64,000 nt of DNA from an uncultured Bacteroidales bacterium (GCA_902792895.1 CADBBK010000009.1:62001-126000); one strand, 5' to 3'. Shown: positions 6,992 through 15,506, counted from the stretch's first letter. A program made the numbers and translations. The notes: generated from the letters alone by a model not told the origin.

Positions 6992-7135
6992 CGAAAAGTT
7001 TGTTGTTTCTTATTTCTTTTTTGATTTTTCTTTGAGCATGTAGTTCTAAATACAGGAATTCTATTGATTTTAGGCTGCTGCGCTTGATATGAAAAACTAA
7101 AGATAAGAGCAAATCATTTAATGCGAAAAATGCAT

Positions 7136-7143
7136 TATCTTTG
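7136..7143 (+). promoter_or_regulatory. -7 box abutting the AlkD-like start codon
   Basis: TATCTTTG ends only four bases before ATGATG at 7148. The expected transcription start falls at or next to the start codon, which predicts a leaderless or nearly leaderless mRNA. Confidence 0.6.
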
Positions 7144-7147
7144 TAGC

Positions 7148-7900
7148 ATGATGACTGCCAAGGAGATTATAGGGTATATGGAGTCGCTGCAGAATGAGAA
7201 ACAGCGGCAGGTGTTGATGCGCTTCTTCAAGACGGGGCCGGGGGAGTATGGCGAGGGTGACAAGTTCTTGGGGCTGAAAGTGCCGCAGACGCGCCAGGTG
7301 GTGAAACTCGTGGCCGGCGACACGCCGCTCAGCGAGGTGCCTGAACTGCTGATGTCGCCCTGGCACGAGGTGCGCTTGTGCGGGCTGCTGATTATGGTGG
7401 CGCGATTTGATCAGTTGGCCAAAAAGCGGCTGGCCGATGACGAGAAGGCCATCCAGGAGCGCGACGAGATTGTGAAGGTTTACCTGCAATATGCCGAGCA
7501 GGCCAACAACTGGGACCTGGTGGACCTGTCGGCACCTAAGATTCTGGGCCATTGGTTGTTGCTGCCCACTTGTTTGGGCGATAAACAGGAAGTGATGGAC
7601 GGCTTGGCAGCCAGCCCTAACCTGTGGCGTAAACGCATGAGCATGGTCAGCACCTGGAAGACCAGCCAGGCGGGTGACCCGTCATGGTGCCTGCGCTATG
7701 CCGAGTGGCACCTGCATCATCCGCATGACCTGATGCACAAGGCCGTGGGTTGGATGTTGCGCGAGATGGGCAAGCGCTGCAGCATGGAACTGTTGCGGCA
7801 GTTCCTCGAGCGTCATGCCCACGAAATGCCGCGCACCGCCCTGCGCTATGCCATCGAGAAGATGTCACCTCAGGAACGACAGCAGTGGATGAATGCTTGA
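7148..7900 (+). CDS. DNA alkylation repair protein, AlkD-like
   Basis: The protein is a HEAT-repeat DNA glycosylase of the AlkC/AlkD superfamily, which removes alkylated bases such as 3-methyladenine or 7-methylguanine without base flipping. Family signatures are MTAKEI at the start, the RFFKTGPGEYGEGDKFLG segment, VPELLMSPWHEVRLCGLLIM and NNWDLVDLSAPKILG. A longer start at 7121 would precede the promoter box, so the ATGATG at 7148/7151 is preferred. At about 250 residues its length is normal. It stands alone and converges on the MmcQ-like gene. Confidence 0.85.
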   Translation: MMTAKEIIGYMESLQNEKQRQVLMRFFKTGPGEYGEGDKFLGLKVPQTRQVVKLVAGDTPLSEVPELLMSPWHEVRLCGLLIMVARFDQLAKKRLADDEKAIQERDEIVKVYLQYAEQANNWDLVDLSAPKILGHWLLLPTCLGDKQEVMDGLAASPNLWRKRMSMVSTWKTSQAGDPSWCLRYAEWHLHHPHDLMHKAVGWMLREMGKRCSMELLRQFLERHAHEMPRTALRYAIEKMSPQERQQWMNA

Positions 7901-7934
7901 GCGGGCTTAGGAGACAGCCCATTATCCCATTTTT

Positions 7935-8288
7935 TTATTTCTTTCGGCTGGATGGCCGTTTCACCAGTTCATAGGAGTTGAGCACCAGCTGCTTGAGCAT
8001 GGTGTCATTGACTTCGCTGTTGACCTTGACGCTGATCCAGTGCCGCTTGTTGCCGTTGTAAGGCTCGCCGATGGCATCGGGGAAGCGTTCCTTGAGTTCG
8101 GTCATCTCCTCGGGGGCGCATTTAATGGTAATCGACGTGAAATCATCGATGTTGAAATAGCAGAACATGTGCCCGGACACATAAAACACGAGAATGGTGA
8201 ACCGTCCCCTCGAGAATTTCTCGAAGGGTGTCGCCTCGGTCACTCCAGGCAACGACAGGCAATATTCGCGTAATTCCTCAATGTTCAC
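7935..8288 (-). CDS. MmcQ/YjbR family protein
   Basis: This 117-residue protein has the typical start MNIEELREYCLSLPGVTEAT, the central strand IKCAPEEMTELKERFP, and the W-SVKV strand with a conserved Asn-Lys (GNKRHWISVK). MmcQ/YjbR proteins have a double-wing fold proposed to bind DNA; their cellular role is not established. The basic tail KRPSSRKK fits nucleic-acid contact. It is transcribed from 8474-8481 with a leader of about 180 bases that overlaps a gene relic. Confidence 0.85.
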   Translation of the reverse strand: MNIEELREYCLSLPGVTEATPFEKFSRGRFTILVFYVSGHMFCYFNIDDFTSITIKCAPEEMTELKERFPDAIGEPYNGNKRHWISVKVNSEVNDTMLKQLVLNSYELVKRPSSRKK

Positions 8289-8316
8289 GGCTCATGGTTT
8301 TTTGACGGTGAGCATG

Positions 8317-8433
8317 CTAGACGCTACTGCCGCGACTGGTGGGCAGGTTCTCGTTATAGGCGCTCTTGTAGACCCCGTTCTTCTGGTAACTAGGATATCC
8401 CGCCAATGGCGTCAACAGGTCATACAACTTTCT
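8317..8433 (-). pseudogene. possible C-terminal gene relic (38 codons, no start)
   Basis: On the minus strand a frame bounded by stops reads RKLYDLLTPLAGYPSYQKNG then VYKSAYNENLPTSRGSSV. The balanced composition with Tyr, Asn and Gly looks coding rather than random, but there is no ATG and nothing upstream. Family not recognised. Confidence 0.3.
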
Positions 8434-8473
8434 CTACTGTCTCTTTGTCATCTCAATGCTTGTTTCTCGATCA

Positions 8474-8481
8474 CAAAGTTA
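8474..8481 (-). promoter_or_regulatory. -7 box for the MmcQ-like gene
   Basis: The minus strand reads TAACTTTG. It is the only TAnnTTTG match upstream of 8288 on this strand; the resulting leader is long. Confidence 0.4.
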
Positions 8482-8554
8482 CTTATTTTTGTTAAAAAGA
8501 AACCATTATGCCATGGAAAGACGCTGAAAGATACTGTTTCTCCAAATTTTTTCG

Positions 8555-8562
8555 TATTTTTG
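8555..8562 (+). promoter_or_regulatory. -7 box for the FGE-domain protein
   Basis: TATTTTTG lies 43 bases before the ATG at 8606, a usual distance. The upstream stretch is AT-rich; no strong -33. Confidence 0.5.
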
Positions 8563-8605
8563 TAGCCACGCAAGCAAATTAATCATTTCTTAAACCAATT
8601 ATTCA

Positions 8606-10270
8606 ATGAAAAAAGCATTACAATCTCTCATTTTGCTGTTGGCGGCTTTGTTGCCGCAAACTGTTAGTGCCGACAATGTACAGTTGGGCGACGCTAACTG
8701 CGACGGCTTTGTGGATATCAGCGACGTGTCTTCGTTGATAGACTATCTCCTGGGAAATGATGTAGGCATGTTCAGCCCCACTAATGCCGACACCGACAAG
8801 GATGGCGAGGTCGGCATCAGTGATGTGGCCATGCTGATTGATGCCCTGTTGGGCAATGTTGACCTCAACCCGCCCGAGACCGTGACCTTTACCGTTAATG
8901 GCGTGACCTTCACGATGGTGATTGTCGAGGGCGGCACATTCACCATGGGCGCAAGCGATGATGACCCAGAAGCCTACGATAATGAGAAGCCAGCCCATCA
9001 GGTGACCTTGTCCAGTTACTGCATCGGCCAGACCGAGGTGACGCAGGCGCTATGGCAGGCTGTGATGGGCAGTAATCCGAGTGACTTCCATAGCGACCCG
9101 CAGCGTCCTGTGGAGCGCGTCTCATGGCACGATTGCCAAACATTTGTCAATAAATTGAACGAGTTGACTGGCATGGCTTTCCGCCTGCCCACCGAGGCCG
9201 AGTGGGAATATGCCGCCCGTGGTGGCAATCGCAGCAAGGGATATAAGTACGCTGGCAGCAACGACCTCAATGAGGTCGCCTGGTATACCCTTAACAGTAG
9301 CGATGGAACTAAGCCTGTCGCTACTAAGGCACCCAATGAATTGGGCATCTATGACATGAGTGGCAATGTGTGGGAATGGTGTCAGGACTTGTACGGCAGT
9401 TACACGAGTGACGCTCAGACGAATCCTACGGGTCCGACTGTGGGTTCTAGGCGCGTGGAGCGTGGCGGCAGTTGGTACGAGTACCAAGCCGTGAATTTCC
9501 GGGTGTTGCACCGGTACTTAGACTACCCGTCGTACACGGGCGGCCACCTCGGTCTGCGCCTCGCCCTATACCTGAATCCGCCAGGGACCGAGACCTTTAC
9601 CGTCAATGGCGTGACCTTCACGATGGTGACTGTCGAGGGCGGCACCTTCACGATGGGTGCGACTGCCGAGCAGGGCAACGACGCTGGTGGTGAAGAATAT
9701 CCCACTCATCAAGTAACCTTATCCAGTTACAGCATCGGCCAGACCGAGGTGACGCAAGAACTATGGCAGGCTGTGATGGGCAGCAATCCGAGTTACTCCC
9801 AGGGCGACCTGCAACATCCCGTGGAACAAGTCTCCTGGGAAGATTGTCAGACGTTCGTCGCTGAATTGAACGAGTTGACAGGAAAGACTTTCCGCCTGCC
9901 CACTGAGGCCGAGTGGGAATATGCAGCCCGTGGCGGCAACAAGAGCCTGGGCTATAAATATGCCGGCAGCAACGACATCAACGAGGTCGCATGGTATTGT
10001 ACCACTACCATACAGCCTGTCGCCACCAAGGCACCCAATGAATTGGGCATCTATGATATGAGTGGCAACGTGTATGAATGGTGCCAGGATTCGTGGGGCA
10101 GTTACACGAGTGGCGCTCAGACAAATCCTACGGGTCCAACTTCGGGCTCTCTCCGCGTGGACCGTGGCGGCAGTTATGGCCATGACGGTGTGCGCTGCCG
10201 TGTGTCGCACAGGAACTACTACCACCAGACGCTCAAGGACGGCCACCTCGGGCTGCGCCTCGCTCTCTAG
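8606..10270 (+). CDS. secreted protein: N-terminal dockerin-like pair plus two FGE-sulfatase (SUMF1) domains
   Basis: A signal peptide (residues 1-22) precedes two EF-hand-like segments, DANCDGFVDISDVSSLIDYL and DTDKDGEVGISDVAMLIDAL, that form a dockerin-type module. Two formylglycine-generating-enzyme-like domains of about 220 residues follow. Each starts FTVNGVTFTMV.VEGGTFTMG and has IGQTEVTQ.LWQAVMGSNPS, RLPTEAEWEYAARGG, NELGIYDMSGNV.EWCQD and GGHLGLRLAL-type ends. The two copies are close paralogues and arose by internal duplication. No pair of cysteines characteristic of true sulfatase activation is obvious in the C-terminal subdomain, so a binding or C-type-lectin-like role is as likely as enzyme activity. 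Placing the dockerin at the N terminus is unusual among its neighbours. Confidence 0.85.
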   Translation: MKKALQSLILLLAALLPQTVSADNVQLGDANCDGFVDISDVSSLIDYLLGNDVGMFSPTNADTDKDGEVGISDVAMLIDALLGNVDLNPPETVTFTVNGVTFTMVIVEGGTFTMGASDDDPEAYDNEKPAHQVTLSSYCIGQTEVTQALWQAVMGSNPSDFHSDPQRPVERVSWHDCQTFVNKLNELTGMAFRLPTEAEWEYAARGGNRSKGYKYAGSNDLNEVAWYTLNSSDGTKPVATKAPNELGIYDMSGNVWEWCQDLYGSYTSDAQTNPTGPTVGSRRVERGGSWYEYQAVNFRVLHRYLDYPSYTGGHLGLRLALYLNPPGTETFTVNGVTFTMVTVEGGTFTMGATAEQGNDAGGEEYPTHQVTLSSYSIGQTEVTQELWQAVMGSNPSYSQGDLQHPVEQVSWEDCQTFVAELNELTGKTFRLPTEAEWEYAARGGNKSLGYKYAGSNDINEVAWYCTTTIQPVATKAPNELGIYDMSGNVYEWCQDSWGSYTSGAQTNPTGPTSGSLRVDRGGSYGHDGVRCRVSHRNYYHQTLKDGHLGLRLAL

Positions 10271-10291
10271 TTTTACCCTATTACTTAGCGG

Positions 10292-10332
10292 TTTTGAAGG
10301 GCTTCGCACCACTCGTGCGAAGCCCTTCAAAA
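10292..10332. terminator. bidirectional hairpin terminator
   Basis: An 18-base perfect stem pairs 10292-10309 (TTTTGAAGGGCTTCGCAC) with 10315-10332 around a 5-base loop. The A and T ends give a U run in both directions. It separates the FGE-like gene from the convergent nuclease gene. Confidence 0.9.
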
Positions 10333-10370
10333 CAGTCCATGGTGGAATTTTACTAAGGATTTGTGGCTTC

Positions 10371-11336
10371 TTACTGCCAGTCGGCGATGTTGCATTGGCG
10401 CTTGGGGATGGCGCTGGAGAAGGTGAGCCCTGTGCGGCGCTCCACCTCTTGAACAGTGACAGCATATTTGCTGATGTTTCCCGGGCACGGCTCGTTGTTG
10501 TAGATAAAGGCGATGGCGCGGCGCTGCTCGGGGGCGTATAACACTTTAAAGAAGGCCTCGGGCACGGCGATGTTCTGCTTGTCATTGCCAATCATTTTGG
10601 GGCTCTTGCCCACGATGGGACCTGTGAAGACCAGGATGCGCTTGTCGCGCTTAGCCCAACGGTGAATCTTCTCCTCCAGCACACGCCAGTTGTCGTTGTT
10701 GAGTTTGGTGTCCTGCGGGCACATGTTGGTCATGTAGAAGCACTGCGCCATTGCGGTCCTGTCCCATCGCATGTCCATCGCCGGAGCCATGTGACCGCGC
10801 GTGTAGCCGCTGCCGCGGTACTCCCAATGGTCGGGGCAGGCCTTGACTTTGGAATCACGGTTATATTTGAAGTCTTTGCGTTTCTCGTGCCCCGGCGCAT
10901 CGGCCATGTCGACCATGGTGGCCGTCAGCTCGTAGGCTACGCAGTTGGGGATTCTCAACGACGGGTTGAAGTTGACCCTGATGGCCTTGTAGTTCAGTAC
11001 CTGGTTGGAGACGCCCTTGGGAATCTTGACGCCGAGCAAGGCATTCATGTCCTGCTGGGGCACGACAGTGGTCGTCTTGCCGATGGTGGGAATGCTCACC
11101 AAGGGTGAGGCCTTAGCGGCTGCTTGACGACTCTTTTTGCCCGATTTCTTCGATGAAACCGTATTTTTCTTGTTTTTCTTGTTTTTCTTGGGCTTATTCT
11201 TCTTGGACTTTTTCTTTGTCTTGGCCTGGGCACTCCATTGCATGGCCACCACGCTGTCACCCATCACCTGCGGTGGCAGGGCACCGCCCATGACCATCGC
11301 TGCAACCAGAATCCAAATCTTCGCTAACTGTTTCAT
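10371..11336 (-). CDS. secreted DNA/RNA non-specific endonuclease (NUC family)
   Basis: A signal peptide is followed by a very Lys-rich linker (about residues 35-70, KTKKKSKKNKPKK-like) and a NUC domain. The beta-beta-alpha-metal site reads YTRGHMAPAMDM (DRGH variant with Thr for Asp), followed by YMTNMCPQ and the metal-ligand Asn in LNNDNW; VFTGPIVG is the usual core strand. Such enzymes cut DNA and RNA without sequence specificity outside the cytoplasm. It is the last gene of the run that starts at the SPFH gene, 25 bases after the second NUC gene. The basic linker may bind nucleic acid or polyanionic surface. Confidence 0.88.
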   Translation of the reverse strand: MKQLAKIWILVAAMVMGGALPPQVMGDSVVAMQWSAQAKTKKKSKKNKPKKNKKNKKNTVSSKKSGKKSRQAAAKASPLVSIPTIGKTTTVVPQQDMNALLGVKIPKGVSNQVLNYKAIRVNFNPSLRIPNCVAYELTATMVDMADAPGHEKRKDFKYNRDSKVKACPDHWEYRGSGYTRGHMAPAMDMRWDRTAMAQCFYMTNMCPQDTKLNNDNWRVLEEKIHRWAKRDKRILVFTGPIVGKSPKMIGNDKQNIAVPEAFFKVLYAPEQRRAIAFIYNNEPCPGNISKYAVTVQEVERRTGLTFSSAIPKRQCNIADWQ

Positions 11337-11361
11337 ATCGTTTGTTCCTATTGTTTAATCC

Positions 11362-12198
11362 CTAATTGGTAAATGCGTCGAGATTGACAGGATTTTCCAG
11401 CCGTTGCTGTTCCTGGTCGGGCAGGGTGGGGAAGAAGTCCAGCCCAGTGCGGCGCTCTACCTCATCCACGCTCACGGCATACTGGCTCAGACGTCCGCCG
11501 CTGTTCCCGTTGGGGTAGATGAAGGCGATGGCGCGCATCGGCCTCACGCATGGTGCCAGCACCACCTTGTAGTAACTGCTCGGCACCCTTACCCGCCCGT
11601 TGGCCAGCGTCGTGTCGCCCTCGTTCACGACAGGCCCGGTGAACACCAGCAGCGCACTGTCGCGCAGGATCCACTCGCGCACTTTCTCCTCCAGCCGGGC
11701 CCAACCGCCCTCGTTCAGCGTCTTGCGCATCGGGCACACGTTGGTCAGCAGGAACGACTGCCGCATGGCCGTTTCATCCCACTTGAGGTCGGCGGCAGGC
11801 ACCAGATGGCCGCGGTCCATCCCGCTCCCGGCATAGTCCTGAGGCTCGGGACACCCTTTCACGCCAGGGTCCTGCATGAACTCGTTACTGCGCTCTACTG
11901 TTCCGTTCAGCTCGTTGTTAACGAGCTCATAAATCGCGCAGTTGGCGATGCCATTCCGGCCGTTGAAGTGCACCATAAAGGCACTGTACTTCACCAGCGT
12001 GTCGGGCACAGAAGTTGGCACCCCGACGGTCATCAGGCTGTCGCGCATGCCCTCGCTCATGGGCTCCAGGTGTGTAGTACTGTTGTTCACCATGACGCGA
12101 TACAGCAAAAAGCATACCAACGCCACCGTCGCTCCCCACAAGATAAACCTCACGGCATCACCCCACCGTTGCCACAACCGCTCCACTCCCTGCCTCAT
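11362..12198 (-). CDS. membrane-anchored NUC-family endonuclease
   Basis: This is a paralogue of the downstream gene, with canonical active site MDRGHLVPAADLKWD, LLTNVCPM and a C-terminal EVERRTGLDFF shared by both. One membrane helix near the start (AVRFILWGATVALVCFLLYR) anchors it with the nuclease domain on the periplasmic side. The start MRQGVERLW at 12198 was chosen because a longer frame up to 12300 would overlap the 58-residue gene, whose stop is 8 bases upstream. Cotranscription with its neighbours is very likely. Confidence 0.88.
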   Translation of the reverse strand: MRQGVERLWQRWGDAVRFILWGATVALVCFLLYRVMVNNSTTHLEPMSEGMRDSLMTVGVPTSVPDTLVKYSAFMVHFNGRNGIANCAIYELVNNELNGTVERSNEFMQDPGVKGCPEPQDYAGSGMDRGHLVPAADLKWDETAMRQSFLLTNVCPMRKTLNEGGWARLEEKVREWILRDSALLVFTGPVVNEGDTTLANGRVRVPSSYYKVVLAPCVRPMRAIAFIYPNGNSGGRLSQYAVSVDEVERRTGLDFFPTLPDQEQQRLENPVNLDAFTN

Positions 12199-12206
12199 AG
12201 CGCCTT

Positions 12207-12383
12207 TTACTGGAACTTGCGGATGATGAGGAAGAGGATGCCCATCGATAAGAGCATGGCAACACCCATTGCGATGATGAAGCCTGTCAGATCCACCCAT
12301 CCCAACAGAAAGATGCCGATGATGATTAAGAAAACCAGCGTCTCGATGATGGCTAATAAGTAAATTGCTTTCTTTCTGTCCAT
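12207..12383 (-). CDS. 58-residue two-helix membrane protein
   Basis: The minus strand from ATG 12383 reads MDRKKAIYLLAIIETLVFLI, continuing with a second hydrophobic helix and ending LFLIIRKFQ at the TAA in 12207-12209. Two membrane spans with positive residues at both ends fit an inner-membrane hairpin. The gene lies tightly packed (8 bases) against the anchored nuclease, which argues that it is real. Function unknown; a nuclease partner or small regulator is a guess. Confidence 0.8.
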   Translation of the reverse strand: MDRKKAIYLLAIIETLVFLIIIGIFLLGWVDLTGFIIAMGVAMLLSMGILFLIIRKFQ

Positions 12384-12424
12384 GATTTTCTTCGGTTTTT
12401 ATAAATGATGAACTAATAGCGTGC

Positions 12425-13057
12425 TTAATCCCTTGCCCTGCGAATGAGGATGCGAAGAGCGATATAGGCTAGAAGCAATAGCGCAACTAGTCCGATAACA
12501 ATCCAGTTCTGCTGCCGAACTGCCGGAAAAGAGAATATCAGCATACCCGCTGCAAACAGAACGGCAAACAGGCGATTCATGTAAACCGCCCATTTGACCT
12601 GTTTGAGATTGGTCAGGATGCCCGCGTTATGGATGTCGCCAGGGCTATAGGTATCACAGAGCATAAAGATGATGGTACAGGTGAAAAGGAGCATGCTGAA
12701 CAGCGTACTGAAGCTGAAACTGCCGTCGGCCTCGGTGAAGATGCCGTTCTTGGCTGATACTGCCCATGCCATGGCCACGAGGACACCGGTGATGATCTCA
12801 ATCCCGGTGCTCAAGGCGGTGCGGGGCACCCTCACCTCATCAAGGTGGAAGCCATCGGCGGGTTCTTCTCGCTCGCTGCTGTACTTGGTCAGCAGAATGA
12901 TGGCGACGAAATTGCCGATTGCTGCGACAACTATTCCCGTGACGATGATTCCCGTCATCGACAATCCGGCCCATCCTGCCAGCATGAGCGCCCCGATGAG
13001 GACAACCATGCATACGATGCCCAGCAGATTGAATGCGCTATGACTATTCAGTTTCAT
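12425..13057 (-). CDS. polytopic membrane protein, unknown function
   Basis: This 210-residue protein has about six hydrophobic segments: two at the N terminus (LLGIVCMVVLIGALMLAGW and beyond), two in the middle and two at the C terminus, ending in the basic ILIRRARD. No family motif was recognised. The stop of the preceding gene is 4 bases away, so translation is coupled. It shares the general architecture of its upstream neighbour and could be a distant relative. Confidence 0.75.
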   Translation of the reverse strand: MKLNSHSAFNLLGIVCMVVLIGALMLAGWAGLSMTGIIVTGIVVAAIGNFVAIILLTKYSSEREEPADGFHLDEVRVPRTALSTGIEIITGVLVAMAWAVSAKNGIFTEADGSFSFSTLFSMLLFTCTIIFMLCDTYSPGDIHNAGILTNLKQVKWAVYMNRLFAVLFAAGMLIFSFPAVRQQNWIVIGLVALLLLAYIALRILIRRARD

Positions 13058-13061
13058 AATC

Positions 13062-14186
13062 CTATTTGCTATTTGCCGGGTCGTTTTCTTTATCAGATAT
13101 AAAGAAGAAGTTGCAAATCGAGATCACGATGAGCACCGCGACGTAGAGGTAATCCAGCGTTTTCTCGTCGAGCTCGGGGAGAACGAAAGGAAGAATCAGC
13201 CCAAACAGTGCAATCACAACAGCCGAAATGCGGCATCGCCTGATGCTGCCCAGAACCTGCTTGTCACTCTTGAAGGTGGTAGCGCTATTCAGCCATGTCG
13301 GGAAATAGGCAAGGATGAGAAAACCGATGGAGAATGCCGAGCACATGATGAGGTCGGCGACAGGAATATCCAGGATTCCCTTGTCTGTCAACTGGTGCTT
13401 GATGGCTGCTGCGCACCATCCGCCGATGAGCAGGAGGACAGCCGCAGTTTCAAAGGCTGTGGCCTCAATAGTGCGTGTCACACTGATGCTTCGGGGATCG
13501 TAGTTGTTGACCTTGGCCATCAGGGTAGCACTTCGCTTGTTGATGACGTATTGGATGGGTATCATGAGCGCAAAAAGCAGTCCGCATGAGAAATAGAGCG
13601 CCCTCCACTTGTAATAGGTGCCTGGGTCATAGAAGTAGGTCAATATCAGCGTTACCAGCGCTGCAAATAGGGCGGTAACATGACGATTGTTGCTCACGGC
13701 GATAACTCCTCCCAGGTCACTCGGCTCACAGTATTTCTTCTTGATGTCGGTGTAATAGGATGTGATGAGGGTGCCGATGGCAAGTGCCGAGAAAAGGACG
13801 ACCCCCAACATGCGCTGGTCCAGTGTCCATGCCCGATAAAGGGCATAACCGATGATGCCGACAACCACAATCTCGCACAGGGTCCCGATGACAGTGCGCG
13901 GCGATTTGACCATTTCGTCACGTTCGTCTATTCTGCCTTCATCGATGTCGTTAAGCATCTTCTCGACTTCTTTCTCTTTGTCTGAAGGCGGGAATATCTC
14001 CGGAGATATCTTCTTGAGGAAGTGCTCTATGAGATAGATGAGTCCTACTCCCACAATTCCTATGGCGTACAGCATCCACTTGCTGCTCAGGACATTGTTA
14101 GATATAAGGACTCCGAGCAGTATGCAGAACAGTATGACATAGATCCATCGGCATACCTTCAATTTTTTTTCACTTATCGGTTTCAT
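13062..14186 (-). CDS. polytopic membrane protein, unknown function
   Basis: This 374-residue protein starts MKPISEKKLKVCRWIYVILF and has roughly ten predicted spans with a cytoplasmic-looking charged loop (KEKEVEKMLNDIDEGRIDER). An upstream in-frame extension to 14348 reads as low-quality Arg/Ser-rich sequence and overlaps the RHH gene, so it was rejected. The chosen ATG overlaps the end of the RHH gene by 17 bases, indicating coupling. Function unknown. Its position after an SPFH protein and a DNA-binding regulator suggests a membrane-stress role, by inference. Confidence 0.75.
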   Translation of the reverse strand: MKPISEKKLKVCRWIYVILFCILLGVLISNNVLSSKWMLYAIGIVGVGLIYLIEHFLKKISPEIFPPSDKEKEVEKMLNDIDEGRIDERDEMVKSPRTVIGTLCEIVVVGIIGYALYRAWTLDQRMLGVVLFSALAIGTLITSYYTDIKKKYCEPSDLGGVIAVSNNRHVTALFAALVTLILTYFYDPGTYYKWRALYFSCGLLFALMIPIQYVINKRSATLMAKVNNYDPRSISVTRTIEATAFETAAVLLLIGGWCAAAIKHQLTDKGILDIPVADLIMCSAFSIGFLILAYFPTWLNSATTFKSDKQVLGSIRRCRISAVVIALFGLILPFVLPELDEKTLDYLYVAVLIVISICNFFFISDKENDPANSK

Positions 14187-14382
14187 CGCTATGGTCCTCC
14201 TGGTTTTCGGTTTCACTTTTTTTCTTCTTGGGCAGACGGCGGGCCTTGCGCAGCGCCTCGGTGATGATCCACTGCAACTGACCGTTGGTCGAGCGGAACT
14301 CGTCGGCTGCCCACTTCTCAATGGCATCCATCGTGTCGCTGTCGACACGCAGGATAAAACTTTTTGTGGCTTTCTTTGCCAT
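14170..14382 (-). CDS. ribbon-helix-helix (Arc/CopG-like) DNA-binding protein
   Basis: The 70 residues start MAKKATKSFILRVDSDTMDA, a beta strand followed by helix 1, then EKWAADEFRSTNGQLQWIIT for the second helix, as in Arc-type repressors. A basic then acidic tail (RRLPKKKKSETENQED) follows. RHH proteins bind operator DNA as dimers. The 16-bp inverted repeat upstream (14412-14481) and the GATATCA repeat at 15507 are candidate targets. It lies between the SPFH gene and the membrane genes of the same run. Confidence 0.8.
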   Translation of the reverse strand: MAKKATKSFILRVDSDTMDAIEKWAADEFRSTNGQLQWIITEALRKARRLPKKKKSETENQEDHSDETDK

Positions 14383-14411
14383 AGTCTGCTAAATCTTTAG
14401 GCGGGTTCATC

Positions 14412-14481
14412 ATGCGAATTTCGCGAACTGTACTGATTACACGAATGGTTATCGATAATGACCAATTCGCGAAATTCGCAT
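14412..14481. repeat. 16-bp perfect inverted repeat between SPFH and RHH genes
   Basis: ATGCGAATTTCGCGAA at 14412-14427 is the exact reverse complement of 14466-14481, with a 38-base spacer. It may fold in the mRNA to reduce read-through, act as an operator, or be a dispersed intergenic palindrome. Confidence 0.8.
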
Positions 14482-14494
14482 TTGTCCCGCAAGG

Positions 14495-15463
14495 TTACAT
14501 ATTGAGCGTGCCGGTGTTGACGACGGGCTGGGCCTGTTCGTCGGCGCAGAGGACAACCAACAGGTTGCTCACCATCGAAGCCTTCTTGTCATCGTCAAGT
14601 TCCACGATTTCCTCGCTCGAGAGTTTGTCAAGGGCCATCTTCACCATGCTCACGGCACCCTCGACGATCTTCTCGCGGGCGGTGATGATGGCGCTGGCCT
14701 GCTGGCGGCGCAGCATCACGGCAGCAATTTCAGGAGCATAGGCCAGGTAATTGATGCGGGCCTCGACCACCTCGATGCCGGCGAGCGACAGGCGCTCGTT
14801 GAGTTTAACCTCAAGTTGCTCGTTGATTTCGTCGCCACCCGAGCGCAAGGTCAGTTCCTTGGTGTCCTCGTCGTTGTCATCGTAGGCATACTGGCCGGCT
14901 ACCTGCCTCAAGGCAGCATAGCTCTGCACGCTCACGAAGTTCTCCAGGGCGCTCATCAGGCCCTTGGTGTTGCCTCCCAGGGAGCCGTCGGTCGAAGCCA
15001 TCGTCTGCGAGTCTACCTCGAACAGCGCTTTGTAGGTGTCCTTCAGTCTCCACACCAGCACCAGACCGATCATCACCGGGTTGCCCACTTTGTCATTGAC
15101 CTTGATGGGCTCGGCGTCCAGATTGCGGGCACGCAGCGAAACTTTCTTAGTGCCGTAGAAGGGGTTGATCCAGTAGAAGCCCGTACGCGTGAATGAGCCG
15201 CTGTACTTGCCGAACCATGTGGTTACCCGTGCCGTGTTGGGCTCAAGCATGATGAAGCCACCCAAAAGAAACAGTTCTGCAATCAGCAACAATGCGCCTA
15301 GGATGATAAGGATTGCGGGTAATGAACCATGGTTGGGCATGTCGGCAATGACAATACCTTTATAAATGCCCCAAAAGGCGAGAACCGGTAACAGAATCAC
15401 TACAAACAGCATCAGGAAGCCGTTTACTGTCAGGCCTTTGAAATTAAATTCCTTCGTTTCCAT
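14495..15463 (-). CDS. SPFH/Band 7 (stomatin-like) membrane protein
   Basis: Two N-terminal membrane helices (about residues 13-36 and 48-72) precede the SPFH domain, with [20 protein letters not shown] and [21 protein letters not shown] region that assembles into oligomers follows, with [20 protein letters not shown] and [23 protein letters not shown] proteins scaffold membrane microdomains and often pair with proteases or stress systems. Length (322) and N-terminal MEtKEFN...GLTVNGF are typical of the Bacteroidetes form that is followed by an Arc-like gene. It is the first gene of a seven-gene run and has its own promoter and possible operator. Confidence 0.9.
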   Translation of the reverse strand: METKEFNFKGLTVNGFLMLFVVILLPVLAFWGIYKGIVIADMPNHGSLPAILIILGALLLIAELFLLGGFIMLEPNTARVTTWFGKYSGSFTRTGFYWINPFYGTKKVSLRARNLDAEPIKVNDKVGNPVMIGLVLVWRLKDTYKALFEVDSQTMASTDGSLGGNTKGLMSALENFVSVQSYAALRQVAGQYAYDDNDEDTKELTLRSGGDEINEQLEVKLNERLSLAGIEVVEARINYLAYAPEIAAVMLRRQQASAIITAREKIVEGAVSMVKMALDKLSSEEIVELDDDKKASMVSNLLVVLCADEQAQPVVNTGTLNM

Positions 15464-15506
15464 AATCGTAAAAGTTGAAAAGTTAATATTTAGTTTGTCT
15501 TAAAGT

